A stretch of DNA of 64,000 nucleotides from Novosphingobium mathurense (GTDB lineage: Bacteria > Pseudomonadota > Alphaproteobacteria > Sphingomonadales > Sphingomonadaceae). The notes beneath the pieces were generated by a model that was given only the letters and a program-made list of their open reading frames with translations, was not told the DNA's origin and did not search any database. Below, piece after piece: positions 27,013 to 33,916 of this stretch. Location of the stretch: the NCBI RefSeq assembly GCF_900168325.1, contig NZ_FVZE01000001.1:1178001-1242000 (forward strand), written 5' to 3'. Position 1 is the stretch's first letter. Each line of letters starts with the position of its first letter. A program made the translations under genes and the position numbers.

Positions 27013-28023
27013 TCATTCCAGCGAAAAGTCGATCACGAAGCCCGCATGGTCAGAAAGAGGCTCTTGCGTGGCGAGCGGGAACGGAACCCAAGCCCGTTCG
27101 GGCAGGAGCCCTACCCTTCTTCCACCACGGAAAAGAATCTTGTCCTTGTTTCGGACAACGATCCGCCGCGCCTCATCTTGCGAACCGGACACTACATTTC
27201 CCTTGGCAAGAACAGTCCTGAGACCATCGACCTGGGCGCCATGGAGAAGCGGCTGCGCTACCGACGCTACACGTATGGACACATCACCCGTATTGAAATC
27301 TCCGCCGAAGATGACCGGGGTGTCGTTCGGAAGCGCTTTAGACAAGAATTCCCGAACTGCGGCGACTTGCCAGGAATAGGCCCGATCGGCCCTTTCGCTC
27401 GTCACGTGTGCAGCGCCGCGCGAATTCAGATGGGCGTTGACAATTGCGATTGGCTCCCCGGCGCCGGGTACATCTATCCACGCCACAATAACGCCCTTCG
27501 CCGCAAGGCAATCGTAACCCGCGCATGCGCCTTCGGGAAACGCGTAGCGCTCGACTTTGATGATGGGGTAATCGGAAAGAATCGCGAGGCCGCTATCGAT
27601 CAGGCTCCCGGCCCCTTCTCCCTTGATCCATTGCGCACCCTTGGCAAACGAGCGCCCCAAGGGTTGAGCCTCATGGGAACTCGCAAATTGAGGGCCATTG
27701 ACCACAAATCGGTAACCGCCGTCCTTGCCGAGCTTATTGGCGATGTCTCCGAAGGCTTCCTGCAACAGAACGATACGTGGCTGCGCATTGCTGGACCTCA
27801 TCGCAGCAAGACGCTGTCCGATAGCGGAATTGGCTTCCTTACGACCAAAGGCGATTGGCCAGGGCAATCCCTTGATATTATATGACAAGATCGACAGCGG
27901 GCCGGCCGGCCCCGGCCAAGTGGCACTGTGATCCAGTTCGATGTCATAGCTGGGCGAGGACATAACCGACGCGCCTAGAAGAGCCGCTGCAGTGAATAGC
28001 GCAAGAGTTCTGAACCTGATCAT
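27013..28023 (-). CDS. Exported endonuclease/exonuclease/phosphatase (EEP) family hydrolase
   Basis: 336 aa. The N-terminus MIRFRTLALFTAAALLGAS is a signal peptide, so the enzyme is exported. The EEP metal site is complete: LSYNIKGL, LLQEAF (metal-binding Glu), VNAHLNSRG, FGGDFNTG and the final SDHAGFVID. The fold includes sphingomyelinase C, inositol-polyphosphate phosphatases and DNases; an exported form next to lipid-glycosylation-like genes hints at a phosphodiesterase on lipids or extracellular nucleic acid, but substrate is unknown. The ATG at 28023 fits the signal peptide; the frame is open 20 codons further. Confidence 0.85.
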   Translation of the reverse strand: MIRFRTLALFTAAALLGASVMSSPSYDIELDHSATWPGPAGPLSILSYNIKGLPWPIAFGRKEANSAIGQRLAAMRSSNAQPRIVLLQEAFGDIANKLGKDGGYRFVVNGPQFASSHEAQPLGRSFAKGAQWIKGEGAGSLIDSGLAILSDYPIIKVERYAFPEGACAGYDCLAAKGVIVAWIDVPGAGEPIAIVNAHLNSRGAAHVTSERADRAYSWQVAAVREFLSKALPNDTPVIFGGDFNTGDVSIRVASVAQPLLHGAQVDGLRTVLAKGNVVSGSQDEARRIVVRNKDKILFRGGRRVGLLPERAWVPFPLATQEPLSDHAGFVIDFSLE

Positions 28024-28368
28024 AATGCTTGCGTCCCCAGCAAATCGTGGGCGCAAGACGCCGTTCTCTGGCGATTTCCGCACAGTTTCCTTGCATGTGC
28101 GGTTCTGCGCACTCCCCGGCGTCTAGCTGCCTAAGCAGCAGCGGAGATCAGGCATGGACAGCTTCAATGGGATCGGCAGATCTGCAGCAGGGTTCCTGCC
28201 GCTCTCCACAACGGGAGGCACCGCGCCGGCGCTGGCGAATACGGGCGCAACGAAGCGAGCCTCGATCAAATCACGCGCAAAGAACTTCTGATGCCCAAAG
28301 CCGTTCAAAAACTCGAGTCATCACCTAATACATTGCTCCAGTGGCCGCCCCGCCCTTATGGAGTTCGT
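28024..28368. promoter_or_regulatory. Divergent intergenic region between EEP hydrolase and ECF sigma factor
   Basis: 345 bp that must contain promoters for both directions. No exact palindrome was noticed. On the plus strand it includes a possible 45-codon reading frame (28154-28291) described separately. In-frame ATG at 28291 would lengthen the sigma factor by 26 residues. Confidence 0.45.
28154..28291 (+). CDS. Possible 45-aa small protein upstream of the sigma factor gene
   Basis: An ATG preceded by GGAG at seven bases opens a 45-codon frame rich in Gly, Ala, Ser and Thr (starts MDSFNGIGRSAAGF, ends KSRAKNF). Its TGA shares one base with the in-frame ATG at 28291 of the sigma frame, which is what a translationally coupled leader would look like. 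No family is recognised. Composition is not distinctive, so it may be chance. Confidence 0.25.
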   Translation: MDSFNGIGRSAAGFLPLSTTGGTAPALANTGATKRASIKSRAKNF

Positions 28369-28956
28369 ATGTTAAGCGGATGCGAAGAGTCGGGCACAGG
28401 CGAGGCGGGCCTGCTGCAACTGCTGGGCGAAATGCGAACGGATCTGTTGCGCTTCATGCTGGCGCGCCAATGCAATCCCGCCGAAGTCGAAGATTTGCTT
28501 CAGGACCTTTACGTGAAACTGGCGAATATCCGTACCGGCCCCATAAGCAACCCGCGCGCCTATCTTTATCAGATGGCAAACAACCTCCTCCACGACCACC
28601 GGCGAGGGCGTCGCCGACAGCAGGAACGGGACGATCACTGGACGCGCAGTCGGATCGGACCCGATCTTGAAAAGGAAAGTGCCCCTTCGCCGGAAGAGAG
28701 CGCAATCGCGCGCGATGAACTCGAGCGGGTCAATAGGGCGATTGCTTCGATGCCGCAGCGAACCGCGCAGATTTTGAAGATGTATCGTCTCGACGGGGTT
28801 TCGCAAAAGGCTATCGCCAACAATTTGAACCTCAGCTTGAGCGCGGTGGAAAAACACCTCCAGCGCGCTTATCGAAAGCTTCTGCTTCTGAAGGAAGAAT
28901 TGGATGGATCTCCGCAACTTTCGCTAAGGGAGGCGGACGATGTTGGCTTTTCCTGA
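28369..28956 (+). CDS. ECF-type RNA polymerase sigma factor (FecI-like)
   Basis: 195 aa. Region 2 reads FMLARQCNPAEVEDLLQD and NPRAYLYQMANNLLHDHRR; region 4 is a helix-turn-helix with SMPQRTAQILKMY and KAIANNLNLSLSAVEKHLQ. It lacks region 3, as ECF factors do. Paired with FecR and a TonB receptor with an STN domain, it should respond to outer-membrane ligand binding. Start ATG at 28369 has a TGGAG ribosome site at six bases and gives the usual short FecI N-terminus; ATG at 28291 is the longer option. It overlaps fecR by 17 nt. Confidence 0.9.
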   Translation: MLSGCEESGTGEAGLLQLLGEMRTDLLRFMLARQCNPAEVEDLLQDLYVKLANIRTGPISNPRAYLYQMANNLLHDHRRGRRRQQERDDHWTRSRIGPDLEKESAPSPEESAIARDELERVNRAIASMPQRTAQILKMYRLDGVSQKAIANNLNLSLSAVEKHLQRAYRKLLLLKEELDGSPQLSLREADDVGFS

Positions 28957-29914
28957 TCCCGCAATGCTGGAGCAAGCGATAGCTTGGCACCTTCGGCTCA
29001 AGGATGCCGATGAGGATACGTGGGTTGAATTCGCCGAGTGGCTGAACGCCGATCCTGCTCATAACGACGCCTATGAAGCCGTTGCAGACCGCGATGCGTA
29101 TCTGTCGTCCGCACTCGAAAAGGCGACTTTCCCTTCAAGCGATCAACACGAGCCGGCACCGGACGAAGACGCGCACGCTCATGAACCAGGGGATGGCATT
29201 GCTCGCCGCAACCACTGGCGCTGGGGTGCAATTGCAGCTTCGATGGCGGTGGCTGGCGTCTTTGCCGTCCAAATGCTGTCCAATCGGGATACCTCCTATG
29301 CGATCGCAACTGCTGTAGGAGAGACTCGAACCGTTTCACTCGCGGACGGGAGCGAAATCCTCCTCAATGGCAATACCGAGGTTATTCTCGATAGAAACGA
29401 CGCCAGACTGGTGGAGATTGCGCGAGGCGAAGCCCGGTTTGCCGTAAAGCACGATGAGACCGACCCTTTCACCGTCGTTGCCGGCGATCAGCGTCTGGTC
29501 GATATTGGCACCGTGTTCAATGTGGTCCGCACCGATCGACACCTCCGCGTCGGTGTCGCGGAAGGCGCCGTGCGCTATCAAGGCACGGCCCGGACCGTCG
29601 AACTTCGCGCCGGTGACAACCTTGCCGCTGACGGCCGGGGAAAGATCGAAATTTCGCAGAGCCCGGTTGCCTCCATTGGGAGCTGGGCCGATGGCGAACT
29701 GGTCTATGATCAAACTCCCTTGGCACAGGTCACCGACGATCTGTACCGATCAACCGGGATTTCGCTCAAGCTTCCTCCTGGCATGGACTCGAGGCGCTTT
29801 TCAGGCGTGATCCAGACCAATGGAGACAGGGATGCGGTGCGCGCGAGGCTGGAAGTACTGATCGATGCGAAAATCGTCGCTGACGGGGCACGTTGGTCCG
29901 TCGAAGCCCGGTGA
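28940..29914 (+). CDS. FecR-family anti-sigma factor
   Basis: 324 aa. An N-terminal cytoplasmic domain (~1-90) starts with an AIAWHLRLKD and FAEWLNADPAHNDAY stretch, the DUF4880-like sigma-binding part. One membrane helix follows at ~97-113 (WGAIAASMAVAGVFAVQML), then the periplasmic FecR domain with TVSLADGSEILLN and GEARFAVKHDE, and a STN-like C-terminal part (RRFSGVIQT). It holds the sigma factor until the receptor signals. It overlaps both neighbours, which points to coupled translation and fixed stoichiometry. Confidence 0.9.
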   Translation: MLAFPDPAMLEQAIAWHLRLKDADEDTWVEFAEWLNADPAHNDAYEAVADRDAYLSSALEKATFPSSDQHEPAPDEDAHAHEPGDGIARRNHWRWGAIAASMAVAGVFAVQMLSNRDTSYAIATAVGETRTVSLADGSEILLNGNTEVILDRNDARLVEIARGEARFAVKHDETDPFTVVAGDQRLVDIGTVFNVVRTDRHLRVGVAEGAVRYQGTARTVELRAGDNLAADGRGKIEISQSPVASIGSWADGELVYDQTPLAQVTDDLYRSTGISLKLPPGMDSRRFSGVIQTNGDRDAVRARLEVLIDAKIVADGARWSVEAR

Positions 29915-32292
29915 GCGGCAAGGGGCTTCTGCTGGGCGCGCCGATCGTGTGCGCAGCGGCAGCTTGCCCCGCGTATGCGGCCGACGAAATCAGCTTTGAT
30001 GTTCCTTCCGGACCATTGAATGTCGCCCTGCTGTCATATGCCTCTCAGGCACGCATTTCCATTGATACCAGTGACCCGGCATTACGGTCGATCCGGGTTG
30101 GCGGTCTGAAAGGGCGCTTTTCCCTTCGCGAAGGGTTACGCCGGCTGCTTAAGGGCACGGGCTACGATTATCTGGTTTCACGCGGAAACGTGGTCAGGGT
30201 TCTTCGCCAGACTAACCATCCTTCACAGCGTGTGGCGCCTGATCGAGGAAGGGCCGCGACTTCTCCTTCGTCCCCGCGTCCGGGCGTTCAAGCGCCACCG
30301 TCCGCGGAGATCATTGTCACGTCGAGCAAACAGAATGTCGCGCTGGTCGACTACCCTGGTACATTCCATGTCACCTCATTCACAGAAGGGCAAAGCCTTC
30401 ATGCCGGCGGCAGCGGCAGCGAAGTATTGCTGCGCAAGCTTCCCAACCTGACTTCAACCAACCTGGGTTCGGGGCGAAACAAGATCTTCATCAGGGGCAT
30501 TGCCGACAGCAGTTTCAATGGGCAATTGCAGTCGACAGTCAGCCAGTATTTCGGTGAAAGCAGACTCACGTACAGCGCTCCCGATCCAGACCTCGCACTG
30601 TACGATATAGAGAAGGTCGAAGTGATCGAGGGTCCTCAAGGGACCCTTTATGGAGCGGGTTCCCTGGGCGGTGTCATCCGTGTCGTGCCGCGTCTTCCCA
30701 TACCGGGCGAGTTCAGCCTCAGCGGAACCGCAGCGATGGGAGCGACCGGCGGTAAGGTCGGCGGGGACAGCGCCGTGGTTACCAACATCCCGATCGGTAG
30801 GCACGCTGCACTTCGAATTGTGGGATATCGCATTGTGCGTCCTGGCTACATCGACGACGTCGAACGCAACCTGTCCGATATCAATCGCACGAGCGTCTCG
30901 GGACTGAGGGCGAGCATGCGGATGGAGTTCAGGGATGGCCTTAGCATCGACGCCGGTATCGTCACGCAGGATACCGGGAGCCGGGACAGTCAGTACATCG
31001 ATGGTCCACCCTCGTCGACGCTGACGCGTCGGTCCCTTGTCGCTCAACCCTTCAACAATGACTATCGCCTCGCATTCGGGACATTTCGGGCCGATCTGGG
31101 CTTTGCCAAGCTCGTGTCCAACACATCCTACACGTATCACACGATCGACACGGTTTTCGACGCGACATCGCCTGTAGCCAAGATTCCCTCGATATTTGAA
31201 GAGAGCATGCTGGTCAGGCTGCTAACGCATGAAACGCGAATCTCGGGGTCATCGGATTGGATTTCGAACTGGGTTTCGGGCTTTTCGATCGCCCGCAACA
31301 CCAACCGAATAGACCGGTTTCTCGGTCCCCCAGATGCGCCTGCAACCATCGCCAACATTCATTCGGAAACCCTGGACGCCGCCCTGTTTGGCGAGGCAAC
31401 GCTTCGTGTCTGGCGTAACTTCTCCATCAACGGGGGCGGAAGGTTGTCGCTATTTCGGCGAACCGATGCCTTCAATATCGAATCGAACCAGGCCGTGGTG
31501 GAACCGCCCAGTCCCGAGATGCGCTTTCTGCCGACCGCTGCCCTTTCCTGGAAGCCTTGGAAAGGGACGATTGGCTACATCCGCTATCAGGAAGGATTTA
31601 GATCCGGCGCCCAGCAACTGACAGGAAGCGGTGATCAGGCCGCAGTCACCCGCTTCCAGCCCGACGAGATCCGGACGTTCGAAATCGGTTCGCGCTTCGG
31701 GCAAAATGCCGGTTCGCAGCTGTCGGGCGGATTGTCTTATGCCTACTCAAGGTGGAACAGAGTCCAAGCCGATCTCGTGACGAGCACCGGTTTTCCCTAT
31801 GTCGCCAATCTCGGCTCGGCGCATGTGCACTATATTTCGGCAGATCTCGTCTGGAAGCCCTCATCGGAACTTGGCCTGGAACTATCCGGTTTTCAAACGA
31901 TCAGCGTTCTTGATCGACCATCACCCAATTTCGAAGGCGAGGAAGAAGAAGCCCTGCCCAATGTCGCCGATGGCGGCTGGCGGCTCTCCGGTCGTTATGA
32001 GCCATGGATCGGGACTACCAAAATCACGCTGGATGGATCGGTCGGTTACGTCGGCACCTCGGTTCTGGGTGTCAGCGCTCCATTCGATATTCCGCAGGGA
32101 AATTATCTCGATACGGCCATCGGTGCAAAGGCTGACTTTGGACGCTGGGGCCTTTCACTGGATATTGAAAACCTGTTGGACAGCCGAGCCAATCGCTTCT
32201 CCTATGGCAATCCATTTTCCGTAGCGAACGGGGATCAGCGAACGCCTCTGAGGCCAAGGACAATCCGGCTCGGGATCGATGCCAGGTTCTGA
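29911..32292 (+). CDS. TonB-dependent outer-membrane receptor with N-terminal STN signalling domain
   Basis: 793 aa from the GTG at 29911, which overlaps the fecR stop (GTGA); a TTG at 29893 is possible but further inside fecR. After a signal peptide ending PAYAADE, residues ~26-90 form the STN/Secretin-like domain (ISFDVPSGPLNVALLSYA). The plug begins near residue 125, with IFIRGIADSSFNG and VEVIEGPQGTLYGAGSLGG. The rest is the 22-strand barrel, ending in the C-terminal aromatic residue (RLGIDARF). The STN domain links it to FecR and the ECF sigma factor as a cell-surface signalling set. Ligand unknown; siderophores or other large solutes are possible. Confidence 0.92.
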   Translation: MSGKGLLLGAPIVCAAAACPAYAADEISFDVPSGPLNVALLSYASQARISIDTSDPALRSIRVGGLKGRFSLREGLRRLLKGTGYDYLVSRGNVVRVLRQTNHPSQRVAPDRGRAATSPSSPRPGVQAPPSAEIIVTSSKQNVALVDYPGTFHVTSFTEGQSLHAGGSGSEVLLRKLPNLTSTNLGSGRNKIFIRGIADSSFNGQLQSTVSQYFGESRLTYSAPDPDLALYDIEKVEVIEGPQGTLYGAGSLGGVIRVVPRLPIPGEFSLSGTAAMGATGGKVGGDSAVVTNIPIGRHAALRIVGYRIVRPGYIDDVERNLSDINRTSVSGLRASMRMEFRDGLSIDAGIVTQDTGSRDSQYIDGPPSSTLTRRSLVAQPFNNDYRLAFGTFRADLGFAKLVSNTSYTYHTIDTVFDATSPVAKIPSIFEESMLVRLLTHETRISGSSDWISNWVSGFSIARNTNRIDRFLGPPDAPATIANIHSETLDAALFGEATLRVWRNFSINGGGRLSLFRRTDAFNIESNQAVVEPPSPEMRFLPTAALSWKPWKGTIGYIRYQEGFRSGAQQLTGSGDQAAVTRFQPDEIRTFEIGSRFGQNAGSQLSGGLSYAYSRWNRVQADLVTSTGFPYVANLGSAHVHYISADLVWKPSSELGLELSGFQTISVLDRPSPNFEGEEEEALPNVADGGWRLSGRYEPWIGTTKITLDGSVGYVGTSVLGVSAPFDIPQGNYLDTAIGAKADFGRWGLSLDIENLLDSRANRFSYGNPFSVANGDQRTPLRPRTIRLGIDARF

Positions 32293-32555
32293 CGATCTCT
32301 TGCGTGGTGCGTCGATTCACTACGTCCGCCCAAGATTCGAACAGAAAATCGACCTGCTCGCCGGACCGCTCGCGGGGACAATTCAAAGTTCCCGCTTTGC
32401 CATGTTCGCCGCGCACAATCACTTGCAGCGCCACCCGACTCGATCGGATACCCATTCGTCCGCCGTCTTAAAGACCAGCCCGAAAGCGGGTCCTGGTCCG
32501 CGGCTATTGGCATAGGGACGCTGCAGCGCGAGGCGCTCGTATCTTTTCAGTGAAG

Positions 32556-32632
32556 TGGCGCGCCCGGAACGATTCGAACGTCCGACCCTCAGATTCGTAG
32601 TCTGATGCTCTATCCAGCTGAGCTACGGGCGC
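32556..32632 (-). tRNA. tRNA-Arg (anticodon ACG), copy 1
   Basis: 77 nt with encoded CCA. Acceptor stem GCGCCCG/CGGGCGC, anticodon stem TCAGA/TCTGA with loop CTACGAA giving anticodon ACG, and T arm GGACG-TTCGAAT-CGTTC. Decodes CGN arginine codons after A34 deamination. Its 3' end faces the accessory block at 23-32 kb. Confidence 0.95.
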
Positions 32633-32691
32633 GCATGATCCAAAATTTCTTCCCTTCCCCTGACAAGGCCAAAAAGCCTGATCGGAAGAAG

Positions 32692-32768
32692 TGGCGCGCC
32701 CGGAACGATTCGAACGTCCGACCCTCAGATTCGTAGTCTGATGCTCTATCCAGCTGAGCTACGGGCGC
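32692..32768 (-). tRNA. tRNA-Arg (anticodon ACG), copy 2
   Basis: Identical in sequence to the copy 59 bp away, same strand, same encoded CCA and anticodon ACG. The two copies are probably co-transcribed, this one first. Confidence 0.95.
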
Positions 32769-32812
32769 GTTGGAGTGGCGCCTTTAGAAAGGGATTCGCC
32801 TCGGGTCAACGC

Positions 32813-33232
32813 CTATATCGTCTTTCTTGCAAGGAAACTGCACAGGGCCTCTGCCAGAGGGTAGTCCAGCGGCGGCATCGACAGGCCGTGGATCGCCCCG
32901 CAGGCGTGCCATGCGATGGCTTCGGCCTCATGGGGGTGCGGTTCGCCCTGCCAGCGACTGCATGCGTAAAGAAGGATTACAAGCGGCCGGGAGGGCCCCT
33001 TCCCGCCGGCAGTCGATCCACTGGCAAAGCCCACCGGCACCAGCGCATCGGGTTCGATTCGCACGGCCAGTTCTTCTTCCAGCTCGCGTACGGCAGCCAT
33101 TTCAGGGCTTTCGCCGTCCTCAACCTTGCCCCCCGGGAATTCCCATAGCCCTCCGTGCACGGCGGAGAAATTCCGTTGTTGCATGAGGATGCGATCATCC
33201 GCAGCGCGCAGGGCGACGGCGACAACCAACAT
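32813..33232 (-). CDS. mutT: NUDIX hydrolase, MutT-like (8-oxo-dGTP diphosphatase)
   Basis: 139 aa, the length of MutT. The NUDIX box is complete: FPGGKVEDGES then PEMAAVRELEEELAV, matching G-x5-E-x7-R-E-x-x-E-E. The strand order and the QQRNFSAVHGGLWEF stretch in front of it are characteristic of MutT itself, which clears 8-oxo-dGTP and so prevents A:T to C:G changes. Other NUDIX substrates cannot be excluded. It lies between the tRNA genes and the divergent Flp pilin genes. Confidence 0.87.
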   Translation of the reverse strand: MLVVAVALRAADDRILMQQRNFSAVHGGLWEFPGGKVEDGESPEMAAVRELEEELAVRIEPDALVPVGFASGSTAGGKGPSRPLVILLYACSRWQGEPHPHEAEAIAWHACGAIHGLSMPPLDYPLAEALCSFLARKTI

Positions 33233-33267
33233 GGGTGTAAAAGATTTTTCCAGATCGAAGCGCCTTT

Positions 33268-33282
33268 TTAAGAATGAATTAA
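33268..33282. promoter_or_regulatory. Full CtrA-type box before the first Flp pilin
   Basis: TTAAGAATGAATTAA is an exact TTAA-N7-TTAA, the consensus of the cell-cycle regulator CtrA in Alphaproteobacteria, ending 47 nt before the pilin start codon. In Caulobacter, pilA is a direct CtrA target. Binding here is inferred. Confidence 0.6.
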
Positions 33283-33329
33283 GCCCAAGATGAGATGTCC
33301 CGGATTACTAGGGGAACTGCGGGGTACTC

Positions 33330-33518
33330 ATGATACGCAAAGACATCCTGCCGAAACTATACGCTGACGAGAGCGGTGCCTCTGCCGTCGAATATGCGTT
33401 GATACTCGGCCTGGTGGTTCTGGTCGTCATCGTGTCGATCGATTCCGTTGCCACTGTCACCCTCGATATGTGGACCGACATCGCCGACAAGACGGCCACT
33501 GCAGTCAGCGGAACCTAG
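33330..33518 (+). CDS. Flp/Fap-type pilin subunit (first copy)
   Basis: 62 aa. After a short basic leader the sequence ESGASAVEYALILGLVVLVVIVSI contains the Flp prepilin signature: Gly, then the hydrophobic stretch with Glu five residues in (G-A-S-A-V-E-Y). Prepilin peptidase (CpaA) would cut after that Gly, and the mature ~40-residue helix polymerises into a type IVb tad pilus. No cpa/tad assembly genes are in the window. Second pilin gene follows after 125 bp. Confidence 0.88.
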   Translation: MIRKDILPKLYADESGASAVEYALILGLVVLVVIVSIDSVATVTLDMWTDIADKTATAVSGT

Positions 33519-33531
33519 TGGATCAATCGAT

Positions 33532-33546
33532 TTAAGCATTTTTCAA
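33532..33546. promoter_or_regulatory. Degenerate CtrA-type box between the two pilin genes
   Basis: TTAAGCATTTTTCAA fits TTAA-N7-TTAA with one mismatch in the second half, about 97 nt before the second pilin start. Weaker than the upstream site and may be chance in this A/T-rich gap. Confidence 0.35.
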
Positions 33547-33643
33547 CGAATGATCCTTAATTCAGGAAGATGTCCGGATCGCTAATGGGGTTTTGAGCAG
33601 GCCGGACCGGGTACACAAGACTGCACTTATCAGGAGACACGAC

Positions 33644-33811
33644 ATGAAGTTTCTCGCCAAGCTGCGCCGCAATGAAGAAGGCGCAACCGCAATCGAATAC
33701 GGTCTGATCGCTGCTCTGATCGCGGTTGCCGCGATCGCCGCCATGCAGGGCATGGGCTCGCAGCTCACCTCGACCTTCGAAAAGACGTCTTCGGCGATGG
33801 CCAGCACCTAA
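33644..33811 (+). CDS. Flp/Fap-type pilin subunit (second copy)
   Basis: 55 aa, with the classic form NEEGATAIEYGLIAALIAVAAI: Gly before the cleavage site, Glu and Tyr at +5 and +6 of the mature part. This is the more canonical of the two pilins and is probably the major subunit. GGAG ribosome site seven bases upstream of the ATG at 33644; a strong terminator follows. It resembles the first copy only in the N-terminal helix, so the two are diverged paralogs. Confidence 0.92.
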   Translation: MKFLAKLRRNEEGATAIEYGLIAALIAVAAIAAMQGMGSQLTSTFEKTSSAMAST

Positions 33812-33840
33812 TTCGGCGCAGACGCACCAAGAATAGGATC

Positions 33841-33875
33841 GGGGCGGCAGGGAAACCTGCCGCCCCTTTTCTTTT
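33841..33875 (+). terminator. Rho-independent terminator after the Flp pilins
   Basis: Perfect 11-bp stem GGGGCGGCAGG / CCTGCCGCCCC with a GAAA loop, then TTTTCTTTT. Confidence 0.93.
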
Positions 33876-33916
33876 ATTCGGACGCGCCGTTTGTCACGCT
33901 CATCAGAACCGGCACT

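Larger units (their letters stand above)
32552..32769. repeat. 82-bp tandem direct repeat carrying the tRNA-Arg genes
   Basis: Bases 32552-32633 are repeated exactly at 32688-32769; identity reaches only four to five bases beyond the tRNA on its 3' side and one on its 5' side, and the 54-bp spacer between them is not part of the repeat. This is a simple local duplication of the tRNA. Confidence 0.9.

Noticed and set aside
32552-32769. The tandem tRNA-Arg repeat as the ends of a genomic island
   Set aside because: The two copies enclose only 54 bp and no integrase was found, so they cannot be attL/attR of the 23-32 kb block; local duplication is enough.
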